A stretch of DNA of 64,000 nt from Rhizobium sp. RU36D. GTDB lineage: Bacteria > Pseudomonadota > Alphaproteobacteria > Rhizobiales > Rhizobiaceae. The DNA lies in contig NZ_FWXU01000002.1 of NCBI RefSeq assembly GCF_900176345.1, positions 186,001 to 250,000 on the forward strand, in the 5' to 3' direction. The notes below the pieces were generated by a model. That model made no database searches. It saw nothing but the letters and a program-made list of their open reading frames with translations, and was not told the origin of the DNA. A program made the translations under genes and the position numbers. Numbering within the stretch: the stretch's first letter is position 1; the number at the start of each line of letters is the position of its first letter. Below, in pieces: positions 1-7,238 of the stretch.

Positions 1-1059
1 ATTGTCAGCCCCCTTGCCCTGGGCACCATGACCTTCGGCGCGGGACGCTGGGGCACGAGCCGGGAAGTCTCCCGCGGCCTGTTCGACGCCTATGTCTCGG
101 CAGGGGGCAATTTCATCGATACGGCCGACATCTATTCCGGCGGCGCCAGCGAGGAGATGCTTGGCGAATTCGTGTCGGAAAGCGGAAGCCGGGATCGTCT
201 GGTTATCGCCACGAAAAGCGGCTTCTCCCGTGGGGGATCGACCCCGCTATGGGCCGGTAACGGGGCAAAGAACATTCGCCTTGGCATCGAGGGGTCGCTG
301 AAGCGCATGCGCACCGACTACATCGATATGTACTGGATCCATGTGTGGGATAGGACCACCCCCTGCGAGGAGGTTCTCCAGACGCTGGCCGAGGCCGTGC
401 GGTCGGGCAAGATCCTCCATTATGGCTTTTCAAACACCCCCGCCTGGTATGTCTCAAGGATCGCGACCCTGGCGGAGGCTCACGGCCTGCCGCGCCCCAT
501 CGGCCTGCAATATGCCTATTCGCTGATCGAGCGCGGCGTGGAACTTGACCTGCTGCCGGCTGGACGAGAACTGGGGCTGGGCCTGGTACCCTGGAGCCCG
601 CTGGCGGCCGGCCTTCTGACAGGGAAATACGGTCGCGAAAAGATCGCCGACGCGAACCGGGCAGCCGCGATGCCGGACGCAGCCAGCGAGACACGCGACA
701 ACGGCAGCGACGGCCGCCTGAACGGCGACAACCCCTTTGGCGGCATGCTGTTTACCGAGCGCAACTTCGATATTGTCGATGTGCTGAAGTCGGTGGCTTC
801 GGATATTGGGCGAACGCCGGCGGAGGTCGCGCTCGCCTGGGTCGCCAACCGGCCGGGCGTGTCCTCCGTGCTGATCGGCGCCAGCCGGGTCGAGCAGTTG
901 CAACACAATATCGGCTCCCTAGACATCACCTTGGATGACGATCAGCGTCGCAAGTTGGAGGAGGCCACGGCCCTGCCTGCTATCAACCCCTATTTCATCT
1001 TCCAGCTGCCGATGGAAATTCTCTTCGGGACCGATGTGCGGCGCTGGAGCCGAGGCTGA
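1..1059 (+). CDS. Aldo/keto reductase, 5' end outside window
   Basis: NAD(P)H-dependent oxidoreductase of the aldo/keto reductase superfamily, expected to be a cytoplasmic TIM barrel. The frame is open from base 1 and reads VSPLALGTMTFG before the first internal ATG at 28. That is the usual beta-1 strand of the family, so the gene starts upstream of the window and ATG 28 is not the true start. Family signs are the catalytic Asp and Tyr region (NFIDTADIYSGGASEE), a Lys in VIATKSGF, the His in YWIHVWD, and the C-terminal cofactor loop VLIGASRVEQLQHNIG. The substrate cannot be read from sequence. It ends 10 bp from the convergent endonuclease/exonuclease/phosphatase gene. Confidence 0.9.
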   Translation: MVSPLALGTMTFGAGRWGTSREVSRGLFDAYVSAGGNFIDTADIYSGGASEEMLGEFVSESGSRDRLVIATKSGFSRGGSTPLWAGNGAKNIRLGIEGSLKRMRTDYIDMYWIHVWDRTTPCEEVLQTLAEAVRSGKILHYGFSNTPAWYVSRIATLAEAHGLPRPIGLQYAYSLIERGVELDLLPAGRELGLGLVPWSPLAAGLLTGKYGREKIADANRAAAMPDAASETRDNGSDGRLNGDNPFGGMLFTERNFDIVDVLKSVASDIGRTPAEVALAWVANRPGVSSVLIGASRVEQLQHNIGSLDITLDDDQRRKLEEATALPAINPYFIFQLPMEILFGTDVRRWSRG

Positions 1060-1068
1060 GCAGCGCTG

Positions 1069-1818
1069 CTACACGGCTGGAAGCGAGAATTCCGCCAGCA
1101 GCGGAAGGTGATCCGAGGCGACACGGGCAAGCGGGGTCATGACCGGTGCAAGCTCCAGGAGCTCAATTCCCTCGGTGTGAAAGACATGGTCGAGACGCAG
1201 CAGCGGGAAACCAGACGGAAACGTCGCCCGCATGCGACGCACATCGCCGGTGCGAAGCCGTGAGGCAAGCTTTCGGAACGCCTGGGAGCGTGGCACTGCG
1301 TTGAAATCGCCTGTCACGATGGTCGGCACCCCTTTGCAAGCGTCACTGTCCAGCCAATCCGGTCCGAGCAATTCGTCGGCCTGCAGCAGCCTTTCGCGGC
1401 GACGCAGGCCGAAATGGGTGTTAAAGATATTTACCTCCCGTCCTGCCACCGTAACCCTGACCCAGATTGCGCCGCGCGTTTCTCCGATAGAGGGCAGCGC
1501 CTGCGACCTGACCGTCACGGAGGGCAGAGCCGTCAGGATGGCGTCACCATATTGTTCGTCTTCCACATGCAGGGCCGGATGGAAATGCGAGGTCATCCGG
1601 ACTTCGGCAGCAATGGCCTCCGCCTGATCCACAAGACCGGTGCGCAATCGCCCGACATCAAGTTCCTGCAGGGCGATGATGTCGGCATTGCAGCTCGCAA
1701 TCACCTTTGCAATCCGGGCGACATCAAGCCGCCGGTCGCGACCGATGCAGCTATGGACATTATAGGTGAGCAGCCGCAATCGATGCGGGGCTGGGGCGAT
1801 GGAAGGCTGGTCTGTCAT
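1069..1818 (-). CDS. Endonuclease/exonuclease/phosphatase family protein, YbhP-like
   Basis: Metal-dependent phosphoesterase fold. The family motifs appear in order: LTYNVHSCIG, IIALQELDVG (metal-binding Glu), NTHFGLRRRERLLQ, TGDFNAVP (Asp/Asn) and ASDHLPL (catalytic Asp-His). About 249 residues from the chosen start. The frame extends upstream to 1914, but that extension would overlap the divergent gene's start, so I take the ATG at 1818 (MTDQPSIAP). A GGAAC-N18-TT promoter ends at 1828, only nine bases before this ATG, which suggests a leaderless or nearly leaderless transcript. With the divergent UPF0104 protein and the phospholipase D it matches the YbhP-YbhN-YbhO(ClsB) association of enterobacteria, so a role with membrane lipids is inferred. 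The substrate is unknown. Confidence 0.82.
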   Translation of the reverse strand: MTDQPSIAPAPHRLRLLTYNVHSCIGRDRRLDVARIAKVIASCNADIIALQELDVGRLRTGLVDQAEAIAAEVRMTSHFHPALHVEDEQYGDAILTALPSVTVRSQALPSIGETRGAIWVRVTVAGREVNIFNTHFGLRRRERLLQADELLGPDWLDSDACKGVPTIVTGDFNAVPRSQAFRKLASRLRTGDVRRMRATFPSGFPLLRLDHVFHTEGIELLELAPVMTPLARVASDHLPLLAEFSLPAV

Positions 1819-1825
1819 GGGGTGG

Positions 1826-1850
1826 GGAACCCTTCGCCCGCAGTTTCGTT
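1826..1850 (+). promoter_or_regulatory. EcfG/RpoE2-type promoter for the ybhN-like gene
   Basis: GGAAC at 1826-1830 and CGTT at 1847-1850 are separated by 16 bases. This is the consensus of the alphaproteobacterial general-stress sigma factor (EcfG, RpoE2 in Sinorhizobium). It lies about 30 bp before the ATG at 1880. The same DNA read on the other strand gives a second such promoter. Confidence 0.65.
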
Positions 1851-1852
1851 CC
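1828..1852 (-). promoter_or_regulatory. Overlapping EcfG/RpoE2-type promoter for the YbhP-like gene
   Basis: Read on the minus strand, GGAAC at 1852-1848 is followed after exactly 18 bases by TT at 1829-1828. The two divergent promoters share the interval because GGAAC...GTTCC is an inverted repeat. The -10 TT lies nine bases before the ATG at 1818. Confidence 0.55.
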
Positions 1853-1879
1853 ATGGTCTCAACAGAGCTGCGAGACCAG

Positions 1880-2827
1880 ATGTACAAGCGCCTATTCCTG
1901 AAACTCATCGCCATCCTGGCAGTCGGTGTAGCAGCATACCTGCTTTACAACACGCTGAAGGAATATACCTGGGACGAAATCTACACCGCGTTGCGATCGA
2001 TCCCCTTTTCCCATTTGGCGCTCGGTCTTGGTTTCGCGGCCGGGTCGTATCTCTGCCTATCCTGCTTCGACGCCTTGGCGGTGCGCTATGTCGGCAAGCC
2101 GCTGCGCTTCCACCAGACCCTGCTGGCCTCCTTCGTCAGCCTGTCGATCGGCCACAATGTCGGCGTTGCGGCGCTGAGCAGCGGCGCGGTGCGCTATCGC
2201 TATTATTCGCGCTGGGGCTTGTCTGCTGCGGATGTCGCTCTCGTTATCGTCTTTTGCGGGGTGACCGTCGCGCTTGGCCTGATGACGGTCGGCGCCGGCG
2301 CGCTGATGCTGCGTCCGCAGGATGCGGCAGAGCTGACGGGATTGAGCCGCGAGGCGATCTTCGGCTTTGCAGCCATAGCCGCGATCTTGCCGCTCGTCTA
2401 CCTGCTCTGCGCTGCCTTCATCCGGCAGCCTTTGAAGGCATTCAACCGTGAGTTCCGGCTGCCGAAACTGCCGATCGCCGCAGCGCAGCTTGTTGTCGGC
2501 ACGCTGAATTTCGCCTGCGTGGCAGCAAGCCTGCACCAGATGCTTTCGGCCTTTGCGGAAGCGAGTTACCTGAAGGTCGCGGCCGTCTCGATCATCGCCA
2601 ATATCGCGGCCATCATCAGCCATGTGCCTGGCGGCATCGGCGTGCTGGAGGCGACCGTCGTGCATATCCTGCCCGGCGCGGAGTCAGTGGCCGCCGTGAT
2701 TGCCTTCCGGGTGATCTATTATTTTATCCCGCTCGCCATCGGGCTGGTGATGTTGGCGATCAGCGAGATCGCCATCAAGCCCGGTGACGAGACCGCTACT
2801 TTAGGCGAACAGCCCCAGCACACGTGA
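1880..2827 (+). CDS. UPF0104 integral membrane protein, YbhN/AglD2-like
   Basis: Polytopic inner-membrane protein of the UPF0104 / lysylphosphatidylglycerol-synthase membrane-region family. About eight hydrophobic segments are spread over 315 residues, starting with LFLKLIAILAVGVAAYLLY. Family marks are SIGHNVGVAALSSGAVRYRYY and the late PGGIGVLEATVVH loop. The frame is open upstream to 1766, but the ATG at 1880 (MYKRLF) puts the start just before the first membrane helix and after the GGAAC...CGTT promoter. Its 3' end overlaps the convergent phospholipase D gene by 27 bp. It is a plausible lipid flippase-like partner of the neighbouring phospholipase, but no activity can be read directly. 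Confidence 0.85.
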   Translation: MYKRLFLKLIAILAVGVAAYLLYNTLKEYTWDEIYTALRSIPFSHLALGLGFAAGSYLCLSCFDALAVRYVGKPLRFHQTLLASFVSLSIGHNVGVAALSSGAVRYRYYSRWGLSAADVALVIVFCGVTVALGLMTVGAGALMLRPQDAAELTGLSREAIFGFAAIAAILPLVYLLCAAFIRQPLKAFNREFRLPKLPIAAAQLVVGTLNFACVAASLHQMLSAFAEASYLKVAAVSIIANIAAIISHVPGGIGVLEATVVHILPGAESVAAVIAFRVIYYFIPLAIGLVMLAISEIAIKPGDETATLGEQPQHT

Positions 2828-4252
2828 GGCCGCGCGGCGCATGCCGACCCCCAGCACGGACAGGGGTCGAATAGGCTTGCGGGGATCGACAATGGCGGTC
2901 CCCGGAATGGCATCGACGGGACCGCGCGCCACGTCGATGTCGAAATGCCGAAGACCGCGCGCACCCTTGTTGAGCTCATTCAGCGTGCCCTGCAGCGAGC
3001 CTGTCCTGAGATAGCTTTCGCGAACTTCCTCTGGGCTGCAGGCCATATGCTCCGCCAAAAGCCGGTGCCGCAATTGCGCGATGGCGTCGCTGTCAGCGGG
3101 ATTGGCCGCTTCAAGCGCAATATCGGCTTCCGAATCCAGGCCTTCGGAACGGTTGTTGAGGTTGGACGAGCCGAGCCGCACGAAACGATCATCGATCATC
3201 AGCAGTTTCGAGTGAACCAGGATTTCCTGTTCCTGACCGTCCTCATCGGGAACCACCGCATACATGACCCAGAGCTTGTCGCCGATATCGGCCTGCTTGA
3301 GGCGGCGGATCAGCCGGTCCCGGTTATGCCCCATCATCACCTTTTCCACGAAGCCGTGGGAGATGCGGGTCACGACGATGACGATCTCCGGGCAATCCGG
3401 TCGCGCCAGCCGCGCCGCGAGTGTATCGGCGATGCGGAAGGACGCGAGATACTGCGCCTCGATATAGATATGCCGGCTGGCATTGCGGATCGCGTCATGG
3501 GCGAGATGAATGGATTGCCGCCGCCGTGTGGGCGTCGATGCCTGGGGATCGGTGAGCGAAAGGGCCACGTCGCAGTCCGACACGTCCACCGCCAGACCTG
3601 CGGGCCAGAGGGATGCCTCGGCCATAGCAGGGGGAACATCCTGGCGGGTCGCCCGCTTCCAGCGGCGCCGGGCGATGTCGCCGATGGCAGCCGCTGCCGG
3701 GCCACTCACGGCGGCCTGAATGTCGTGGACGGGTTCATAAGGCTTGCCGTCGGGGCTCACGCGCAGCGGATTGTCGGGTGCGTGGCGGCTGTCGTCCCAG
3801 CGGCGCGCGGTCAGGTCAATGCCGCCGATGAACGCAAGCGCATTGTCGATGCAGACGATCTTCTGGTGGTGGGAGGCGGAGAAGGGATGGCGGCCGTCGA
3901 ATTCCACCTGAACACGCGGATGGGCCATCCACCCTTTGCGCCGAAACAGCTTTAGCGACTTGCCGGAATAGACCGGTCCCATGGCCCAGACGAGGACTCG
4001 GATCACCAGATCCGGATTGGCGTCAAGGCATTCGCTCAGCACGTCCTGCAAGCGGTGGGGGTTGTCGCGGTCCGGTGTGAGCGCGATCTCCGGATCGAAA
4101 TCCCAGCCGATGATCCAGATTTCCTTGCGGGCAAGCCGGAACGCATCGACCAGCCGTGCGTAGTAGCTGGCGCCGTCGATGAGGAAGGACAGGTTTTCGG
4201 CCCTGCTGACGCATCGTGCGTTCCAGCCAGACCTGATGATGGATTCCGCCAT
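2801..4252 (-). CDS. Phospholipase D-like / cardiolipin synthase (ClsB-like)
   Basis: Phosphatidyltransferase or phospholipase of the PLD superfamily, 483 residues. Both HxKx4Dx6G motifs are intact: HHQKIVCIDNALAFIGGID in the N-terminal half and HSKLLMIDDRFVRLGSSNLN in the C-terminal half, the latter followed by RSEG. There is no obvious signal peptide, only modest hydrophobic C-terminal segments. The neighbouring UPF0104 and EEP-family genes give the ybhNOP context, in which YbhO is cardiolipin synthase B, so synthesis or remodelling of anionic phospholipids is the best guess. A secreted or toxin-like PLD is less likely given the context. Transcription probably starts from the GGAAC-N18-TT promoter at 4297-4321. 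Confidence 0.85.
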   Translation of the reverse strand: MAESIIRSGWNARCVSRAENLSFLIDGASYYARLVDAFRLARKEIWIIGWDFDPEIALTPDRDNPHRLQDVLSECLDANPDLVIRVLVWAMGPVYSGKSLKLFRRKGWMAHPRVQVEFDGRHPFSASHHQKIVCIDNALAFIGGIDLTARRWDDSRHAPDNPLRVSPDGKPYEPVHDIQAAVSGPAAAAIGDIARRRWKRATRQDVPPAMAEASLWPAGLAVDVSDCDVALSLTDPQASTPTRRRQSIHLAHDAIRNASRHIYIEAQYLASFRIADTLAARLARPDCPEIVIVVTRISHGFVEKVMMGHNRDRLIRRLKQADIGDKLWVMYAVVPDEDGQEQEILVHSKLLMIDDRFVRLGSSNLNNRSEGLDSEADIALEAANPADSDAIAQLRHRLLAEHMACSPEEVRESYLRTGSLQGTLNELNKGARGLRHFDIDVARGPVDAIPGTAIVDPRKPIRPLSVLGVGMRRAASRVLGLFA

Positions 4253-4296
4253 ATGGATAGCCCCGATTGCTATGGGTACAGTGAGAGTTAGCTCTC

Positions 4297-4321
4297 AATT
4301 CCCATGCCCGGAAAAGGTTCC
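4297..4321 (-). promoter_or_regulatory. EcfG/RpoE2-type promoter for the phospholipase D gene
   Basis: On the minus strand GGAAC (4321-4317) is followed after exactly 18 bases by TT (4298-4297), about 44 bp before the ATG at 4252. It has the same spacing as the promoters at 1826-1852, 6375-6399 and 10872-10896. Confidence 0.55.
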
Positions 4322-4353
4322 ATGGCGGGCATCGCATATGTCTTGGCAGTGTA

Positions 4354-4388
4354 ATCCAGCCGCCGTGATCTGGTCTTGGCGGCTGGAT
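4354..4388 (-). terminator. Hairpin downstream of minE
   Basis: ATCCAGCCGCC (4354-4364) and GGCGGCTGGAT (4378-4388) form a perfect 11-bp stem with a 13-nt loop, 17 bp after the minE stop. No T-tract follows, so it may be a Rho-assisted or processing signal rather than a classic terminator. Confidence 0.4.
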
Positions 4389-4405
4389 GAGATGGTGGCT
4401 GAAGG

Positions 4406-4666
4406 TCAAGCGGCGAGCTTGGCGCCGTTTGCCGGCAACTCGACCTCGATCTCCAGGATCGAGACGTTGTCGGTGTGATCGATGGTGACCTGGATCTTGT
4501 CACCGTCGATTTCGACATGCCGGGCAATGACCGCAAGAATTTCTTCGCGGAGCACGGTCACGAGATCTGCGCCAAGATAGGCGCGCTCATGCGCCAAGAG
4601 TACCTGTAGCCTTTCCCGGGCCATCGGCGCCGATTGCTGCCGGCGGAACATGGAAAACAGGCTCAT
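4406..4666 (-). CDS. minE: Cell division topological specificity factor MinE
   Basis: Small regulator (86 residues) that stimulates the MinD ATPase and confines MinCD inhibition to the poles and off midcell. The N-terminus MSLFSMFRR is the membrane-targeting amphipathic segment. It is followed by the anti-MinCD helix region ([14 protein letters not shown]) and the beta-sheet topological-specificity domain ending in [10 protein letters not shown]. Length is normal for the family. The start codon overlaps the minD stop by four bases (ATGA), which indicates translational coupling as the last gene of minCDE. Confidence 0.97.
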   Translation of the reverse strand: MSLFSMFRRQQSAPMARERLQVLLAHERAYLGADLVTVLREEILAVIARHVEIDGDKIQVTIDHTDNVSILEIEVELPANGAKLAA

Positions 4667-5478
4667 GCAGCCCTCCGCGCGAAGATCTTGTCGAGAAGGC
4701 CGCGCTTTTCGCCGGGCACGATGATCGGCAGGGTCTCACCTTCGAGACGGCGCGCCGCCTCGAAATAGGCCATGGCTGGCGCACTGCGGGCATCGGCCAG
4801 CGTGACCGGAGCACCGATATTGGAGGCGCGAAGCACATCCATGCTTTCGGGAATGATGCCGATCAGCGGGATGGACAGGATTTCCAGCACGTCCTCGACC
4901 TTCAGCATGTCGCCGCGCTGGGCGCGGGCCGCGTCGTAGCGGGTCAGAAGCAGGTGTTTTTCCATGCGCTCGCCGCGTTCGGCCTTCAGCGTCTTGGAAT
5001 CGAGCAGGCCGATGATGCGGTCGGAATCGCGGACGGAGGAGACTTCCGGATTGGTGATCACGACGGCCGTGTCGGCATGGCGCATGGCGAGTGTCGCGCC
5101 GCGTTCGATGCCTGCGGGGCTGTCGCAGATGATCCAGTCGAAATAGCGCTTCAGCTCGGTGATGACCTGTTCGACGCCTTCGGCGGTCAGGTTGTCCTTG
5201 TCGCGGGTCTGGGAGGCCGGCAGCAGGAACAGGCTTTCCAGCCGCTTGTCGCGGATCAGCGCCTGCGGCAGCTTGGCATCGCCCTGGATGACGTTGACGA
5301 TGTCATAGACCACGCGGCGTTCGGCGCCCATGACCAGGTCGAGATTGCGCAGGCCAACATCGAAATCCACGACGACGACCTTCTTGCCCTTGCTGGCAAG
5401 CGCTGCACCCAAGGCGGCGGTCGAGGTGGTCTTGCCAACTCCGCCCTTGCCTGACGTTACGACTATAACCTTGCCCAT
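4663..5478 (-). CDS. minD: Septum site-determining ATPase MinD
   Basis: Membrane-associated ParA/MinD ATPase that recruits MinC and oscillates under MinE. The deviant Walker A ([11 protein letters not shown], residues about 8-18) carries the two Lys of this family. Walker A' and B appear as [14 protein letters not shown] and [10 protein letters not shown]. The C-terminal amphipathic membrane-targeting helix is visible as [12 protein letters not shown]. At 271 residues it is full length. An AAGGAGAG Shine-Dalgarno lies in the 37-bp gap after minC. It is the second gene of the minCDE operon. Confidence 0.97.
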   Translation of the reverse strand: MGKVIVVTSGKGGVGKTTSTAALGAALASKGKKVVVVDFDVGLRNLDLVMGAERRVVYDIVNVIQGDAKLPQALIRDKRLESLFLLPASQTRDKDNLTAEGVEQVITELKRYFDWIICDSPAGIERGATLAMRHADTAVVITNPEVSSVRDSDRIIGLLDSKTLKAERGERMEKHLLLTRYDAARAQRGDMLKVEDVLEILSIPLIGIIPESMDVLRASNIGAPVTLADARSAPAMAYFEAARRLEGETLPIIVPGEKRGLLDKIFARRAA

Positions 5479-5515
5479 CTTCTATCTCTCCTTCGGCCCC
5501 GCCCGCTATGGGCAT

Positions 5516-6250
5516 TCACATCATTTTCTCTGCGACGATCGCATCGTTTTCCAACCGGACCTGCACGGGCTTGCCACGCAGGGACTGGTCGAGATCTTCC
5601 GTGACGGCGTAGACGCCGTCGATTGCAATGAGCTCCGCCTCGAATTTGCGGCAGAATATCCGTGCCTCGGCATTGCCGACGCAGCCCGCAAGTGCGCGTC
5701 CGCGCAAGGCGCCGTAGATATGGACCGAGCCGCCGGCGACCACTTCCGCGCCCGACGACACCGAGCCGATGACGGTGACATCGCCCTGCGTGTAGACGAT
5801 CGACTGGCCTGAGCGGACTGTTTCGCGCACGATCAGCGAAGGGGCTGCGGCGCGCTGTTCGGTGACGACGACAGGCGTCATCGTCTCGGCCGCCGGAGAG
5901 GCCTCTTCATCCGTCTGCGGCACGTCGTAATCGGCGGCCGGGCGGCCACCCTTCAGATGCGGCGGCATGCCCGGTTCGACCAGCGAAGGGCGTCCGCCCT
6001 CTATGCCCATGACACTGACGTTTCGCGCAGAAAGCTCTGCGATCAAGGATTTCAGCTGCGGACGGTCGATCTCGATCTCGGAAACGTCCAGAACAACGGG
6101 ACGACCGAGGAAGAAACCGGCAGAGCGCGACGCAAGGCTATCCAGGCGCTGCAGCCAACTGTCGATTGGCATGTCAGGCGACAGCACGACCGCCATGAAT
6201 GAGCGGCCCTTCAGACGAATGGAGCGGGAATCGGTTAGCACTTTGGTCAT
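5516..6250 (-). CDS. minC: Septum site-determining protein MinC
   Basis: FtsZ polymerisation antagonist that acts with MinD to block division away from midcell. The N-terminal domain opens MTKVLTDSRSIRLKGRSF. A variable linker rich in Pro, Glu and Ala follows (about residues 105-140), then the C-terminal beta-helix that binds MinD (SGQSIVYTQGDVTVIGSVSSGAEV..., with GRALAGCVGNAEARIFC). I chose the ATG at 6250; a start at 6262 would add MFTQ, which rhizobial homologues normally lack. A consensus CtrA site lies 43 bp upstream. Confidence 0.95.
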   Translation of the reverse strand: MTKVLTDSRSIRLKGRSFMAVVLSPDMPIDSWLQRLDSLASRSAGFFLGRPVVLDVSEIEIDRPQLKSLIAELSARNVSVMGIEGGRPSLVEPGMPPHLKGGRPAADYDVPQTDEEASPAAETMTPVVVTEQRAAAPSLIVRETVRSGQSIVYTQGDVTVIGSVSSGAEVVAGGSVHIYGALRGRALAGCVGNAEARIFCRKFEAELIAIDGVYAVTEDLDQSLRGKPVQVRLENDAIVAEKMM

Positions 6251-6292
6251 CTGCGTAAACAAATCGTTGATCCATGGGTACTGCTGATTTGG

Positions 6293-6308
6293 TTAACAAA
6301 AGGTTAAC
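6293..6308. promoter_or_regulatory. CtrA binding site upstream of minC
   Basis: TTAACAAAAGGTTAAC is a perfect TTAA-N7-TTAAC. It sits inside the repeated GGTTAAC sequence at 6291-6297, 6302-6308 and 6322-6328. The motif is the full site of the alphaproteobacterial cell-cycle regulator CtrA. It lies 43-58 bp before the minC start, where binding could control minCDE. It is also about 70 bp upstream of the ku promoter, so action on that side is possible but less likely. Confidence 0.7.
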
Positions 6309-6374
6309 GCCGCCAGCACGCGGTTAACGCCGAGCCGCGGATTTTGAGGTCTTTCACCAAGTCCTTGAGGTGCC

Positions 6375-6399
6375 GGAACCATAAGGACGGGCCGGAGTT
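6375..6399 (+). promoter_or_regulatory. EcfG/RpoE2-type promoter for ku
   Basis: GGAAC (6375-6379), 18 bases, then TT (6398-6399), followed by two more T. Start of transcription would be expected near 6408, giving a leader of about 20 nt to the TTG at 6430. The two bases before TT are AG rather than the preferred CG. Confidence 0.5.
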
Positions 6400-6429
6400 T
6401 TGGCTCAAGGCTGACATGTGGAGGCGGAT

Positions 6430-7224
6430 TTGGCGGGGCATACATTCTGGAGAGGGCATCTCAAGCTATCGCTGGTCACGGCGGCGGTGACGCTGTCGCC
6501 GGCGCGCACCCAGTCGAATAAGGTGAGCTTCAATATCCTGAACAAAAACACGGGAAACCGGGTGGAAAGCCGCTACATAGACAGCGTGACCCATCGGCCC
6601 GTTTCCGACAAGAACCAGGTGCGCGGCTTTCCCACGGGGGATGATGAGCATGTCCTGCTGGAAGACGAGGAGCTTGAATCCGTCGCGCTGGAAAGCACCC
6701 GCACGATCGATATCGAGCAGTTCGTGCCGCGCAATTCGATCAGCTGGATCTGGTATGACAACCCGCATTTCCTCCTGCCCTCCGACAAGGTCGGCGTGGA
6801 GGCCTATTGCGTGATCCGCGAGGCGATGAAGCAGAAAGACATGGTGGGCATTGCCCGTCTGGTCCTGTACCGCCGCGAGCATGCCGTTCTGCTGGAGCCG
6901 ACGGAAAAAGGCATCGTGCTCTGGACGTTGCGCTACGGCGACGAGGTGCGCGAGCCGGAAGAGACGCTGGATTACAAAGCCAAGGCCGACAAGAAGGCCC
7001 AGGCGGCGCTCAACAAGGCCATCGAAAAGCAGATGATCGCCTGGAAGCCGGCGCTGGTGGAGGATGCGGTTCAGAAGAAGGTGAAATCGCTGATCAAAAC
7101 CAAGCAGAAGAGCGAGGCGAAGCCGGCGAAAAAGAAACCGGCCGCGAAGAAATCAGGCGCCAAGATTATCAATATCATGGACGCCTTGAAGAAAAGCATT
7201 GCCGACGAGCAGCGCAAAAGCTGA
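6430..7224 (+). CDS. ku: Ku family DNA end-binding protein (NHEJ)
   Basis: Prokaryotic Ku, which binds double-strand DNA ends and recruits LigD for non-homologous end joining. The Ku core begins HTFWRGHLKLSLVTAAVTL. The C-terminus is Lys- and Ala-rich (EAKPAKKKPAAKK), as in many rhizobial Ku proteins, and may contact DNA. The frame also allows a GTG at 6418. I prefer the TTG at 6430 because GGAGG at 6420-6424 is correctly spaced (5 nt) and the product then starts LAGHTFW, like the family's usual M-A-x-x-x-W. About 264 residues. It is convergent with ligD, 14 bp apart. Confidence 0.9.
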   Translation: MAGHTFWRGHLKLSLVTAAVTLSPARTQSNKVSFNILNKNTGNRVESRYIDSVTHRPVSDKNQVRGFPTGDDEHVLLEDEELESVALESTRTIDIEQFVPRNSISWIWYDNPHFLLPSDKVGVEAYCVIREAMKQKDMVGIARLVLYRREHAVLLEPTEKGIVLWTLRYGDEVREPEETLDYKAKADKKAQAALNKAIEKQMIAWKPALVEDAVQKKVKSLIKTKQKSEAKPAKKKPAAKKSGAKIINIMDALKKSIADEQRKS

Positions 7225-7238
7225 CCGAGGCTAAACCC

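Noticed and set aside
28..30. ATG at 28 as the start of the aldo/keto reductase
   Set aside because: The frame is open from base 1 and the residues before it match the family's first strand.
1819..1914. N-terminal extension of the YbhP-like protein
   Set aside because: It would run through the divergent promoters and into the start of the UPF0104 gene, and has no similarity to the family.
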